Part shown: one piece after another, positions 27,801 to 34,900 of the stretch
Numbering within the stretch: the stretch's first letter is position 1
Layout of the letters: each line of letters opens with the position of its first letter
DNA from: Atlantibacter hermannii
GTDB taxonomy: Bacteria > Pseudomonadota > Gammaproteobacteria > Enterobacterales > Enterobacteriaceae
NCBI GenBank assembly: GCA_900635495.1
Contig: LR134136.1
Coordinates: 1,240,001 to 1,304,000 of the forward strand
Length of the DNA: 64,000 nucleotides
Direction: 5' to 3'
Position numbers and translations under genes: made by a program
The notes under the pieces: model-generated
Told to the model about the DNA's origin: nothing
The model's input: the letters and a program-made list of their open reading frames with translations, nothing else
Databases searched by the model: none

Positions 27801-27994
27801 ATAACCTGGGTAACGGTATTTTCCAGGGTTTGCGCCGATGCGCCGGGATAGTTGGCCGTGATGCGCACATTGGGCGGCGCCAGTTCGGGGTACTGTTCAA
27901 CCGGGAGGGAAAAAATGGCTAACGTGCCAGTGAGACACAAAATGATGGCCAGCACCCAGGCAAAAATGGGGCGATCGATAAAAAAATTCGCCAT
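24878..27994 (-). CDS. acrD: AcrD, RND multidrug efflux pump (aminoglycosides, amphiphiles)
   Basis: AcrD is the proton-driven inner-membrane pump that works with AcrA and TolC to expel aminoglycosides and anionic drugs. It has 1038 residues from MANFFIDRPIFAWV, one more than E. coli. The layout is two sets of six membrane helices with two large periplasmic loops. The proton-relay aspartates are in LAIGLLVDDAIVVVENVER (about 407-408). As in E. coli it has no adaptor gene beside it. A TTG three codons upstream is an alternative start, but the AAGAGG site is too close to it. Confidence 0.97.
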   Translation of the reverse strand: MANFFIDRPIFAWVLAIILCLTGTLAIFSLPVEQYPELAPPNVRITANYPGASAQTLENTVTQVIEQNMTGLDNLMYMSSQSSGTGQASITLSFSAGTDPDEAVQQVQNQLQSAMRKLPQAVQTQGVTVRKTGDTNILTIAFVSTDGSMDKQDIADYVASNIQDPLSRVDGVGDIDAYGSPYSMRIWLEPGKLISYQLTTQDVVNAIKSQNSQIAVGQLGGTPSVDNQALNATINAQALLETPEQFRDITLRVNQDGSEVKLGDVAIVEMGAEKYDYLSRFNGHAASGLGIKLASGANEMATAERALKKLDELAQYFPHGLEYKVAFETTSFVKASIIDVVKTLLEAIALVFLVMYLFLQNLRATLIPTIAVPVVLMGTFAVLYAFGYSINTLTMFAMVLAIGLLVDDAIVVVENVERIMSEEGLSPREATRKSMGQIQGALVGIAMVLSAVFVPMAFFGGTTGAIYRQFSITIVSAMVLSVLVAMILTPALCATMLKPLHKGEHHGQRGFFGWFNRMFSRNAARYERGVGKILHRSVRWMLIYALLLGGMVIIFLRLPTSFLPLEDRGMFITSIQLPGGATQQQTLKVVQQVEQYFFTHEKDNVMSVFATVGSGPGGNGQNVARMFVRLKKWDERDAKTGSSFAIIERATKAFQKIKEARVFASSPPAISGMGSSAGFDMELQDHSGAGHDALMKARDQLLLLAGDNHQLTRVRHNGLDDSPQLQIDIDQRKARALGVSIDDINNTLQTAWGSSYVNDFMDRGRVKKVYVQAAAKYRMLPDDISQWYVRNQNGGMVPFSAFATSRWETGSPRLERYNGYSAVEIVGEAAPGVSTGTAMDIMEKLVKELPVGFGVEWTAMSYQERLSGAQAPALYAISLLVVFLCLAALYESWSVPFSVMLVVPLGVVGALLATWMRGLENDVYFQVGLLTVIGLSAKNAILIVEFANDMNARGKDLMAATLEACHQRLRPILMTSLAFIFGVLPMATSSGAGSASQHAVGTGVMGGMISATVLAIFFVPLFFVLVRQRFPLKERQEN

Positions 27995-28044
27995 GCGTGT
28001 CAAAACCTCTTAATACGTTAAGCCTGGTTCAGTCGGCGTAACTG

Positions 28045-28125
28045 GCGTAGCCAGATTGAGCGCGTCCGGCGCGCACAAAAGGTACGTAGTGATTGCGAGC
28101 GCTGCCCGGGTTCAATCTGGCGCAA
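28045..28125. repeat. Inverted repeat in the acrD leader region
   Basis: GCCAGATTGA (28050-28059) and its exact complement TCAATCTGGC (28112-28121) are separated by 52 bases that contain a further CGCG-rich hairpin. The arms lie 56-127 bases before acrD. They could form a hairpin in the acrD leader RNA or be an operator pair. The rest of the 27995-28279 gap contains no gene. Confidence 0.5.
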
Positions 28126-28279
28126 GCAGAATCGCCTTAACGGGGCAGGCTCTTCGCGGCGTTATTATCAGGGCCATTCACTGTATCCGCTAACCCAGGT
28201 CCAAACGTGGAGAAATTGAGGAGATAGTGTAAATTACTCTTCAGTTTTTGCAGGCTGAATGCCCAGCCTGCTCAAGCGA

Positions 28280-28924
28280 CTACATCCCGCGGGTTTCCAG
28301 AAACAGCACGGTAGCCGCAACCCTGGAGCGCACGTTGAGTTTGCGTAACAGATTACGAATATGAACTTTGACGGTCTCTTCGGAGATATGCAGCACCATG
28401 GCGATTTGCTTGTTTGACTGACCGCGCGCCACTTCCTGTAACACATCCAGCTCGCGTTCCGTGAGCGTGGTAAACGGATCGTCGCTTTTTACGCTCTCTT
28501 TACGGTTGTTTAAATATTCACGGACCTGCTGGCTGAACGCATCGCCATGGACTGCGCCATGACGGATCGCCGCCAGAAGCTCTTCCGGATCGCTGTCTTT
28601 AAGCAAATACCCATCTGCGCCCGCGTCGATAAGCGCGTAAACGTCGTTGCGCGCATCGGAAACGGTCAACACGATAATGCGAGCGCTCACTCCGTCGCGG
28701 CGCAACGCATGCAGCGTATCCAGGCCGCTCAGCCCTTTCATATTGAGATCAAGCAGGATTACGTCGGGGGATAAACGGTTGGCGAGACTGATTGCTTCGG
28801 TCCCGCTGCTGGCTTCGCCCACCACGTTGAAACTGTCGTCAATCTCCAGCAGTTGGCGGATACCGCGGCGCATCAGCGGGTGATCGTCGACAATCAATAC
28901 CTGGTGTTGCTGTTTTTCCGTCAT
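28280..28924 (-). CDS. narP: NarP-type nitrate/nitrite response regulator
   Basis: A LuxR-class response regulator of 214 residues. The receiver domain has IVDDHPLMRRG (acidic pocket), VILLDLNMKGLSGLDTL (phosphoacceptor near residue 57) and GYLLKDSDPEELL. The DNA-binding domain has LTERELDVLQEVARGQSNKQ and EETVKVHIRNLLRKLNVRSR. It is clearly closer to NarP than to NarL: NMKG and the spacing GLDTLHALRRDGV follow NarP, and the C-terminus lacks the NarL ending. It follows narQ after 35 bases and so forms a complete two-component operon. In E. coli the two genes are unlinked. Confidence 0.9.
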   Translation of the reverse strand: MTEKQQHQVLIVDDHPLMRRGIRQLLEIDDSFNVVGEASSGTEAISLANRLSPDVILLDLNMKGLSGLDTLHALRRDGVSARIIVLTVSDARNDVYALIDAGADGYLLKDSDPEELLAAIRHGAVHGDAFSQQVREYLNNRKESVKSDDPFTTLTERELDVLQEVARGQSNKQIAMVLHISEETVKVHIRNLLRKLNVRSRVAATVLFLETRGM

Positions 28925-28959
28925 CCTGGTCTCCCTGTAATACAGTGTGATTATTGTAA

Positions 28960-30664
28960 TTAGACGTTTTCCACGTCAGACATTGCCTGGGGTGTCGTAA
29001 AACTGATGCCAATCATGGTTCCGCCATTGACCGGACGCGAAATGGTTAGCACCCCACCTAATCTTTCGGCACGTTCATGCATAATATTTAGCCCATAATG
29101 ACCGGCGGGTTCATCCAGGCTGGCGATCCCGGCGCCGTTATCGCGGATATACACCGCATGGCTACCGTCAGGCGAGGTCAAACAGCTGATGGAGATCTCG
29201 CTGGCATTGGCGTGCTTAATGGCGTTCAGCACGGCCTCGCGGACAATCTGCAATAAATGCACCTGTTGCTGCGCATCCAGCGCCAGCGGTGACATTTTAC
29301 AATCAAGATGGATAGCGGCGGACGTCTGCCCGCGCAGCGGTTCGATCATTTCCTGTAAAGCCGACGGCAAATCCGCCTGCTGAAGCGTCAACCGGAACGT
29401 CGTCAGCAGTTCGCGTAGCTGACGGTAGGCATCGTTTAATGCCCGGTCGAAGTCGCTGATAATTTGCTGTGCTTTCGCGTTATCCAGGGGCACGGCGCGT
29501 TTCAGTAGCGTGAGCTGGATACGTAAAAAAGAGAGCACCTGCGCCAACGAGTCATGAAGCTCCCTGGCAATCGTCGCGCGCTCTTCCATCAATAATAACT
29601 GCTGATAATGTTTTTGCGCCTGGTTAAAAAACAGACCACGCCCCAGCATATTGGCCACGCTCTCCATAAGCTGCGGCGAGGGATTTTTCCCCTGAGCCTG
29701 CCAGCGAAGCTGACCGAAGGTGGTTTCCTGCATCGCTAACGGCAGGGTGTGCCAGGGCGACATCAGTTCTGACGTGCCTTCGCTTAACCGCCAGTGGCTG
29801 CCAACTTCCATCTCAATCGCGCCGATGGATTCGTGCTGTCGAATGATTTGCAAAATCCGCCGGAAGCAGTGCTGATCGATGGTGCTGACGTTAAGCGCCT
29901 GGGAGCAGTGGTACAGCACGCCCAGCATACGGTTGGCTTCCTGCAGGCTGAGGGTTTTCTCGCGTACGTTTTCTTCCAGCGAGCGATAGAGTTTTTTGCA
30001 GCTCGCCGGACATGCGGGTAAACGACCGGCCCAGCAGCCCCAGTTCATTATCCAGCTCGGTATTCAGTGGGGGATAGTCAAACTGCTGTTGTTCAATACT
30101 GCGGCTGGCGCGCACCAGCTTGTTCAGCGGCTCCACCACCTGCTGGCGAATGCGCCGCAGGGTGAAAAACACCAGCGTGAAAATCGCCATAAATCCAAAC
30201 AGCGACGTGAGCACCACGATAATCACTTTGCGTTCAGCATAATGCTGAAGCGCCAGCACAAACAGATCGATTTGGCGGACGTAGCCTGAAATGTTGTGCT
30301 GATACCAGGGCAGATCCCGTGCCAGCAGACGTTCATTCATTTCATGCCAGTTATCATGCAGCGCCGTATAGCGCTCCCGCACTTCCTTTGGCACATACCA
30401 GCGGTTAAGCAATAGCAACACCGGCGAATTCAACGCGGTAGCATATTGCTGGCGGTGATTTTCAAGTTGCGGATCGTTAGCCTGTAATTCATAACCCAGC
30501 CGGTAACTTTGCATGCGTAGCGATCCGGCGATATTCACCGCTTCAGCGTCGCGCAGGCTGCTGGCAAGCGTCAACAGAGCGACGCCTGTCGACAAGAGTG
30601 ACAGCAGCATAATATAGAAAAAGGCGCGGGCAAGGCTGGTGGATACCGGGCGTTGGACGATCAC
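28960..30664 (-). CDS. narQ: NarQ, nitrate/nitrite sensor histidine kinase; one apparent frameshift (GTG start)
   Basis: NarQ senses nitrate and nitrite in the periplasm and phosphorylates NarP and NarL. The first transmembrane helix is followed by the ligand-binding P-box NIAGSLRMQSYRLGYELQA (about 45-63). A second helix, a HAMP segment and a HisKA_3 kinase come next, with ARELHDSLAQVLSFLRIQLT (phosphorylated His) and the ATP site GLNIMHERAERLGG. The frame breaks in the T6 run at 29992-29997. One base fewer gives MSGELQKLYRSLEENV and about 567 residues, close to the 566 of E. coli. The start is GTG at 30664, with AGGAA eight bases before. It diverges from aegA. Confidence 0.92.
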
Positions 30665-30971
30665 CGAACTGTTTCCTCACATCAATGTTGCGGGCAACCT
30701 ACCAGAATCCGGCTGGACGTGAAACAGCCTTTCATAAAACATTCGCGCCAGGTAGCAGCATTTTTCAATCTATAACCTATGGCTAAACTGATGCTGACAT
30801 CCTGATAACAAAAATTTCAGCAAAACAGGGTTTCAGTTTCAGCAAAATAAATTGATCTGGTTCAGCATACCGCGCAATTTGCCTCTTTTTCAGGCAAACG
30901 CACGTTGCTTCGCTGCGACAGACTGGTTAAGAAATACCCCCTATAACAATATGAGTATCGACGGGGTAAGT
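30665..30971. promoter_or_regulatory. Divergent narQ-aegA control region with an FNR-like site
   Basis: TTGATCTGGTTCAG (30852-30865) agrees with the FNR consensus at eight of ten positions and lies 107 bases before aegA. A NarP/NarL half-site-like TACCCCC lies at 30935-30941, and GGGGTA, its opposite half, lies at 30963-30968. No gene is seen in the interval. Anaerobic and nitrate control of aegA is known in E. coli and fits. Confidence 0.4.
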
Positions 30972-32960
30972 ATGATTAACCGGTTTGTCTTTGCAGATGC
31001 GTCGCGCTGCATTGGATGCCACGCGTGCGAAGTCGCCTGCGTGATGGCCCATAATAACGAGCAGCATGTGCTGACGGCGTCAGCTTTTCGCCCGCGTATT
31101 ACCGTATTGAAACAGGGCTCGCTCCGCAATGCCGTAACCTGCCATCACTGTGAGTCTGCGCCATGCCTTCGCAGTTGCCCAAACGGGGCGCTCACGAAAA
31201 CCCATCAGAGCATTCAGCTTGATGAGCGCAAATGCATCGGTTGTAAATCCTGCATGCTGGCTTGTCCGTTCGGCGTGATGCAGATGGTGGAAAGCGCCTG
31301 CGGCCCGGATGAGAGTGTGACCACTCACGCTCATAAATGTGACCTCTGCCATCAACGCGCCGCTGGCCCGGCGTGCGTGGAGCAGTGCCCGTCCAACGCG
31401 TTGAGCGTGGTGGGCGGCGACTTGCTCCAGAACCTGGCGCGCAGCCGGCGTACGGGTTCCGCCAGCCGTGAAGCGCACGCGTTCCACGGTGGACTGGCAT
31501 TGCGACGCGCCCCGGACGCGGGGGAAAAAGTTCGCCAGATGGCGGCAACGCCCCCGCGCGGCGAACCGGATAAGCTGCCGCTGGCGCAGCGTAAAATCGG
31601 CTTTGATGAAATCTACCTGCCGTTTAGCCCGCAACAGGCTGGCGACCAGGCCGACCGCTGCCTGCGCTGTGGCGATCACAGCATCTGCGAATGGGCCTGC
31701 CCATTGCATAACCATATTCCCCAGTGGATTGAACTGGTTAAGCAGGGCCGGGAAAACGAAGCGGTTGAGCTTTCGCATCAAACCAATTGCCTGCCGGAAA
31801 TAACTGGCCGCGTTTGCCCACAGGACCGGTTGTGCGAAGGGGCCTGTACCGTGCGTGATGAGCATGGCGCAGTGACCATCGGCAACATTGAGCGCTATAT
31901 TTCCGACCGCGCCTTTGCCCGGGGCTGGTGTCCGGATCTGACGTACGTTCAACCGCAAACGGAACGTGTGGCGATCATCGGCGCGGGACCGGCGGGGCTG
32001 GCGTGCGCTGATTTACTGGCACGCAACGGCGTCCAGACCACTGTTTACGATTTGCACCCGGAAATCGGCGGCCTGCTGACTTTCGGGATCCCCTCTTTCA
32101 AGCTGGATAAAACGTTAATGCAGCGTCGGCGGGAAATTTTCACGGCGATGGGGATCAACTTCCAGTTGAACTGCGAAATTGGCAAAGACATTCCTCTCGC
32201 CACGCTGGTCAACGAGTATGACGCGGTGTTCATCGGCGTCGGCACCTATCGTTCGATGAAAGCCGATTTGCCGAATGAAGACGCGCCGGGGGTGTACGAC
32301 GCGTTGCCGTTCCTTATCGCCAATACCAAACAGGTCATGGGGCTGGATGAGCTGGCTACCCAGCCGTACGTGAACATGGCGGGTAAAGAAGTGGTGGTGC
32401 TGGGCGGCGGCGACACGGCGATGGACTGCGTGCGCACCGCGTTGCGTCACGGGGCAGTAAAAGTGACCTGCGCCTATCGCCGTGACGAAAAGAACATGCC
32501 GGGTTCGCCGAAAGAGGTGAAAAACGCGCGCGAAGAAGGGGCGCAGTTTGAGTTTAACGTGCAGCCTGTCGATGTGGTGCTGGATGAGTCCGGCAACGCG
32601 TGCGGCGTGCGGTTTCTGCGTACCGCGTTGGGTGAACCCGACAGCCAGGGCCGCCGCCGTCCGCAGCCCATTCCCGACAGTGAATTTGTAATGCCCGCCG
32701 ACGCGGTGGTTATGGCATTTGGTTTTCATCCCCATGCGATGCCGTGGCTGGAGGAGCAGGGCGTTAAGCTCGACGACTGGGGACGCATTCAGGCGGGAGT
32801 GGAGAGTCAGTATCGTTACCAGACCACCAATCCGAAAATTTTCGCCGGTGGCGATGCGGTGCGGGGCGCGGATCTGGTGGTGACCGCCATGGCGGAAGGG
32901 CGCCATGCGGCGAGAGGGATAATGAGGTTTCTTAAGCTGGCGGAGCAGTTACCGCATTGA
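30972..32960 (+). CDS. aegA: AegA, iron-sulfur and FAD-dependent oxidoreductase (GltD-like)
   Basis: AegA joins an N-terminal ferredoxin-like electron-transfer part to a glutamate-synthase-small-subunit-like flavoprotein. Residues 1-160 hold cysteine clusters (CIGCHACEVAC, CHHCESAPCLRSCP, CIGCKSCMLACP, CDLC). A further Fe-S region follows at CLRCGDHSICEWACP. The FAD site is VAIIGAGPAGLACADLLARN and the NAD(P) site is VVVLGGGDTAMDCVRTALRH. It has 662 residues from MINRFVFADASRC, against 659 in E. coli. In E. coli it supports anaerobic urate use. Here it lies between the nitrate sensor pair and the nap operon, which suggests shared anaerobic control. Confidence 0.95.
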   Translation: MINRFVFADASRCIGCHACEVACVMAHNNEQHVLTASAFRPRITVLKQGSLRNAVTCHHCESAPCLRSCPNGALTKTHQSIQLDERKCIGCKSCMLACPFGVMQMVESACGPDESVTTHAHKCDLCHQRAAGPACVEQCPSNALSVVGGDLLQNLARSRRTGSASREAHAFHGGLALRRAPDAGEKVRQMAATPPRGEPDKLPLAQRKIGFDEIYLPFSPQQAGDQADRCLRCGDHSICEWACPLHNHIPQWIELVKQGRENEAVELSHQTNCLPEITGRVCPQDRLCEGACTVRDEHGAVTIGNIERYISDRAFARGWCPDLTYVQPQTERVAIIGAGPAGLACADLLARNGVQTTVYDLHPEIGGLLTFGIPSFKLDKTLMQRRREIFTAMGINFQLNCEIGKDIPLATLVNEYDAVFIGVGTYRSMKADLPNEDAPGVYDALPFLIANTKQVMGLDELATQPYVNMAGKEVVVLGGGDTAMDCVRTALRHGAVKVTCAYRRDEKNMPGSPKEVKNAREEGAQFEFNVQPVDVVLDESGNACGVRFLRTALGEPDSQGRRRPQPIPDSEFVMPADAVVMAFGFHPHAMPWLEEQGVKLDDWGRIQAGVESQYRYQTTNPKIFAGGDAVRGADLVVTAMAEGRHAARGIMRFLKLAEQLPH

Positions 32961-32968
32961 GGGGGCCC

Positions 32969-32990
32969 TGGCGGGCGGGGGCTTTTTTTG
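32969..32990 (+). terminator. Probable terminator of aegA
   Basis: GCCC-TGGC-GGGC followed by GGGGGC and seven Ts, ten bases after the aegA stop. Alternative GC-rich pairings exist and the stem is irregular. Confidence 0.5.
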
Positions 32991-33006
32991 AACGTTGGAA
33001 AGGGGC

Positions 33007-33165
33007 GTTCGCTTTGGGCAGCGGGGGCCTCGTTTGTAGGGTGGAGTTGTTCTGTTCGCTTCTGGCAGCGAGGGCCTCGTTTGTAGGGTGGAATGGTTCC
33101 GTTCGCTTCAGGCAGCGGGGGCCTCGTTTGTAAGGTGGAATTGTTCCGTTCGCTTCAGGCCGCGG
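33007..33165 (+). repeat. 47-base tandem repeat, three full units and a partial
   Basis: GTTCGCTT recurs at 33007, 33054, 33101 and 33148, an exact 47-base period. The unit contains GGCAGCGGGGGCCTCGTTTG then TAGGGTGGAATGGTTCC. Units differ by a few substitutions and have no unique spacers between them. Confidence 0.9.
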
Positions 33166-33443
33166 TGCGCATCAATAGTCACCGGCGAACGCGACCGGGT
33201 TGGGGGCGCTCGCCGCCGCGCCCCCAACACCCCCGGCTCCCCCTGTCACCCTCGCCGCTTCGCGGTACCCTCGGCTTATCGCGTCCGGCTTCGGGTCGGG
33301 CGAGATACGGCTTCCTGCCTTTCTCGCCCTCAAGCCGCATCCCTGCGGCTTGCCCCGGCCTCCCGCGAACGCCTCGGCGAGGGCGATGGGGTCCAACACC
33401 CCCGCGGTACTTTCAGGTTTTTTAATGTGACTGAAGTGTCGCT

Positions 33444-33548
33444 ATGAGTATGAAATTACTCGCAGCGATAAAAGGCATTCTGAAAAAAGACAGATGTGAA
33501 GTTAATGGTTTTATCTCTCAGCGACAAAAACAGTCCTGTAAAACATAA
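33444..33548 (+). CDS. Candidate 34-residue ORF in the AT-rich core of the palindromic element
   Basis: The frame starts MSMKLLAAIKGILKKDRCEV and ends NGFISQRQKQSCKT before TAA. It is basic and lysine-rich and uses codons rare in the neighbouring genes (ATA, AGA, CGA). The upstream GAAG is only a weak ribosome site. It is the single frame that fits wholly inside the core between the two arms. I do not recognise the sequence. It may be a small protein carried by the element, or chance. Confidence 0.25.
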   Translation: MSMKLLAAIKGILKKDRCEVNGFISQRQKQSCKT

Positions 33549-33810
33549 AAAATTCAAAGTTAGGGGTGTTGGGTCCGGCATCAAAATCGCCGAGCCGGAA
33601 TTGACGAGCCAGGTCAGGCCCGCATGGACGCGGGCCTGAGGTCGGGAAAGGCAGGATGCCGTATCCCGGCCGACCTGAAGCGAGGAAACGGAGGCGAGGG
33701 AACCGCGCAGCGGCGATTTTGTTGGCCGGGAGCCGGGGGTGTCGGGGGCGCGGCGGGGAGCGCCCCTGACACGTTCGCCGTCACTGAGGCCTTTGTGGAT
33801 GAAAACGCCC

Positions 33811-33945
33811 CGAGCGAACGGAACCCTTCCTCTGTACAAACGAGGCCCCGCCAGCCTGGCGAACAGAACCTTTCCACCATCAAACGAAGCTCCGCTGCCC
33901 CGAGCGAACGGAATCAAACAAGGCCCCCGCGGCCAAAGCACCATA
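33811..33945 (-). repeat. Inverted copies of the 47-base repeat family (45-base period)
   Basis: GCGAAC, the complement of the GTTCGC that marks each left-arm unit, recurs at 33814, 33859 and 33904 with 45-base spacing, with AAACGAGGCCCCGC-type sequence complementary to the left-arm GCGGGGGCCTCGTTTG. These units are more diverged than those on the left. Confidence 0.8.
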
Positions 33946-34018
33946 ACCCCTTCCCCCGAAGAGAATAGTCCCTCTAATGCCCCCCTCCGACGCCGCAGGC
34001 GTCAAACCATCCATATCC

Positions 34019-34090
34019 TTGATCCAACAACAGGATTTACCCCCTTAGGGTGATGCCCCTCTACCCCCCTGTCACATATTGTTACCACAC
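34019..34090 (+). promoter_or_regulatory. napF control region: FNR-like and NarP-like sites with E. coli spacing
   Basis: TTGATCCAACAACA (34019-34032) has one perfect FNR half-site. TACCCCCTTAGGGTGA (34038-34053) resembles a 7-2-7 NarP/NarL site. Their centres are exactly 20 bases apart, the spacing of the FNR (-64.5) and NarP (-44.5) sites of E. coli napF. That geometry predicts transcription from about 34090, and a CATATT -10-like hexamer lies at 34075-34080. Both sites are imperfect; the matching geometry is the main support. The interval 33950-34158 holds no gene. Confidence 0.55.
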
Positions 34091-34158
34091 TCCAATAACC
34101 GCATCGTTAATGCGGATCCCCCTCTTTTATTTGTACGACTGGATTGCAAGGATTGCCC

Positions 34159-34644
34159 ATGGCAGAAGTGTCGAGACGAAATTTATTAACGGGCTGGCGC
34201 AACAGCGCACCCGAATTTCGTCCTCCCTGGAGTGGCGACGAACGCCATTTCGTCGAGCACTGCACCCGCTGCCAGCAATGCGTCACCGCCTGCCAGACCC
34301 ATGTCCTGACCATGGGCGCGGGCGGTTTCCCGAAAATGGACTTTGACCAGGCCGAATGCACGTTTTGCTATGCCTGCGCTGCCCATTGCCCGGAAAACCT
34401 GTTCTTACCGCAAAGCGTGGCGCCCTGGGACTACCAGTTATCCATTAGCGAACGCTGCCTGGCGCAACGCCAGGTCGAGTGCCGCTGCTGTCAGGACGCA
34501 TGCGAAGTTCAGGCGATACGTTTTCGCCCGACGCTAAACGGCATCGCCCGTCCTGAACCTGATGTGTCGTCGTGTACCACTTGTGGGGCGTGTATTCCGG
34601 CCTGTCCGGTTTCGGCTATCACCCTAAGGAGTCGTCATGAGTAG
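34159..34644 (+). CDS. napF: NapF, iron-sulfur accessory protein for NapA maturation
   Basis: NapF is a cytoplasmic [4Fe-4S] protein that interacts with NapA before export. It has 161 residues (164 in E. coli). There are three ferredoxin-like cysteine clusters: CTRCQQCVTACQT, CTFCYACAAHCPE and CTTCGACIPACP, with an extra CRCCQDAC. The ATG at 34159 follows AAGGA. It overlaps napD by eight bases and opens the operon napFDAGHBC. Confidence 0.95.
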   Translation: MAEVSRRNLLTGWRNSAPEFRPPWSGDERHFVEHCTRCQQCVTACQTHVLTMGAGGFPKMDFDQAECTFCYACAAHCPENLFLPQSVAPWDYQLSISERCLAQRQVECRCCQDACEVQAIRFRPTLNGIARPEPDVSSCTTCGACIPACPVSAITLRSRHE

Positions 34645-34900
34645 TGAATGGCACGTATCCAGCCTGTTCGTCCAGACGCGCCCTGACGCCACCGAAAGCG
34701 TGACGCAGTTGCTTAATGCCATGGCGAACACCGAGGTTGCAGCCAGTGAAGAAGCCACCGGGAAACTGGTGGTTGTGATGGAAGCCGCCAGTAGCGCGGC
34801 CTTGATTGAAAGAATTGAGTCGGCACGTAATCTCGCAGGCGTGCTGGCGGTGTCGCTGGTTTACCACCAGCAGGATGAGCAAGGTGAGGAAACACCATGA
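34637..34900 (+). CDS. napD: NapD, chaperone of the NapA Tat signal peptide
   Basis: NapD has 87 residues and binds the twin-arginine signal of NapA to hold it until the cofactor is inserted. The SSEWHVSSLFVQTRPD start and the ferredoxin-like fold pattern match the family. It overlaps both napF and napA (ATGA at 34897), so translation is coupled through all three genes. Confidence 0.95.
   Translation: MSSEWHVSSLFVQTRPDATESVTQLLNAMANTEVAASEEATGKLVVVMEAASSAALIERIESARNLAGVLAVSLVYHQQDEQGEETP

Larger units (their letters stand above)
32991..33949. repeat. Composite palindromic repeat element between aegA and napF
   Basis: Two GC-rich arms of about 400 bases face each other around an AT-rich core (about 33404-33562). 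The left arm begins with 47-base tandem repeats, and the right arm ends with inverted units of the same family. Between them both arms share blocks in opposite orientation. The first is GGGGCGCTC...CCGCCGCGCCCCC(A/G)ACACCCCCGGC, near 33211-33241 on the left and near 33730-33768 on the right. The second is GATACGGC(T/A)TCCTGCC, at 33304-33330 and 33637-33665. The third is GGGTCCAACACCCC-type ends at 33388-33403 and 33563-33576. The arms are clearly related but diverged. There is no transposase. Open frames across the arms have no family likeness and are not reported as genes. Confidence 0.8.

Noticed and set aside
31080..32906. Long minus-strand ORFs inside aegA (292 and 263 codons)
   Set aside because: They are antisense shadows of aegA; their reading frames follow the third-position GC of the real gene.
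33007..33165. CRISPR array
   Set aside because: The 47-base units are contiguous with no variable spacers, and there are no cas genes.
33088..34053. Several ORFs of 75-160 codons in the aegA-napF interval
   Set aside because: They come from the repeat arms, show proline, arginine and glycine-rich low-complexity sequence in all frames, and are not conserved between the two arms as proteins.
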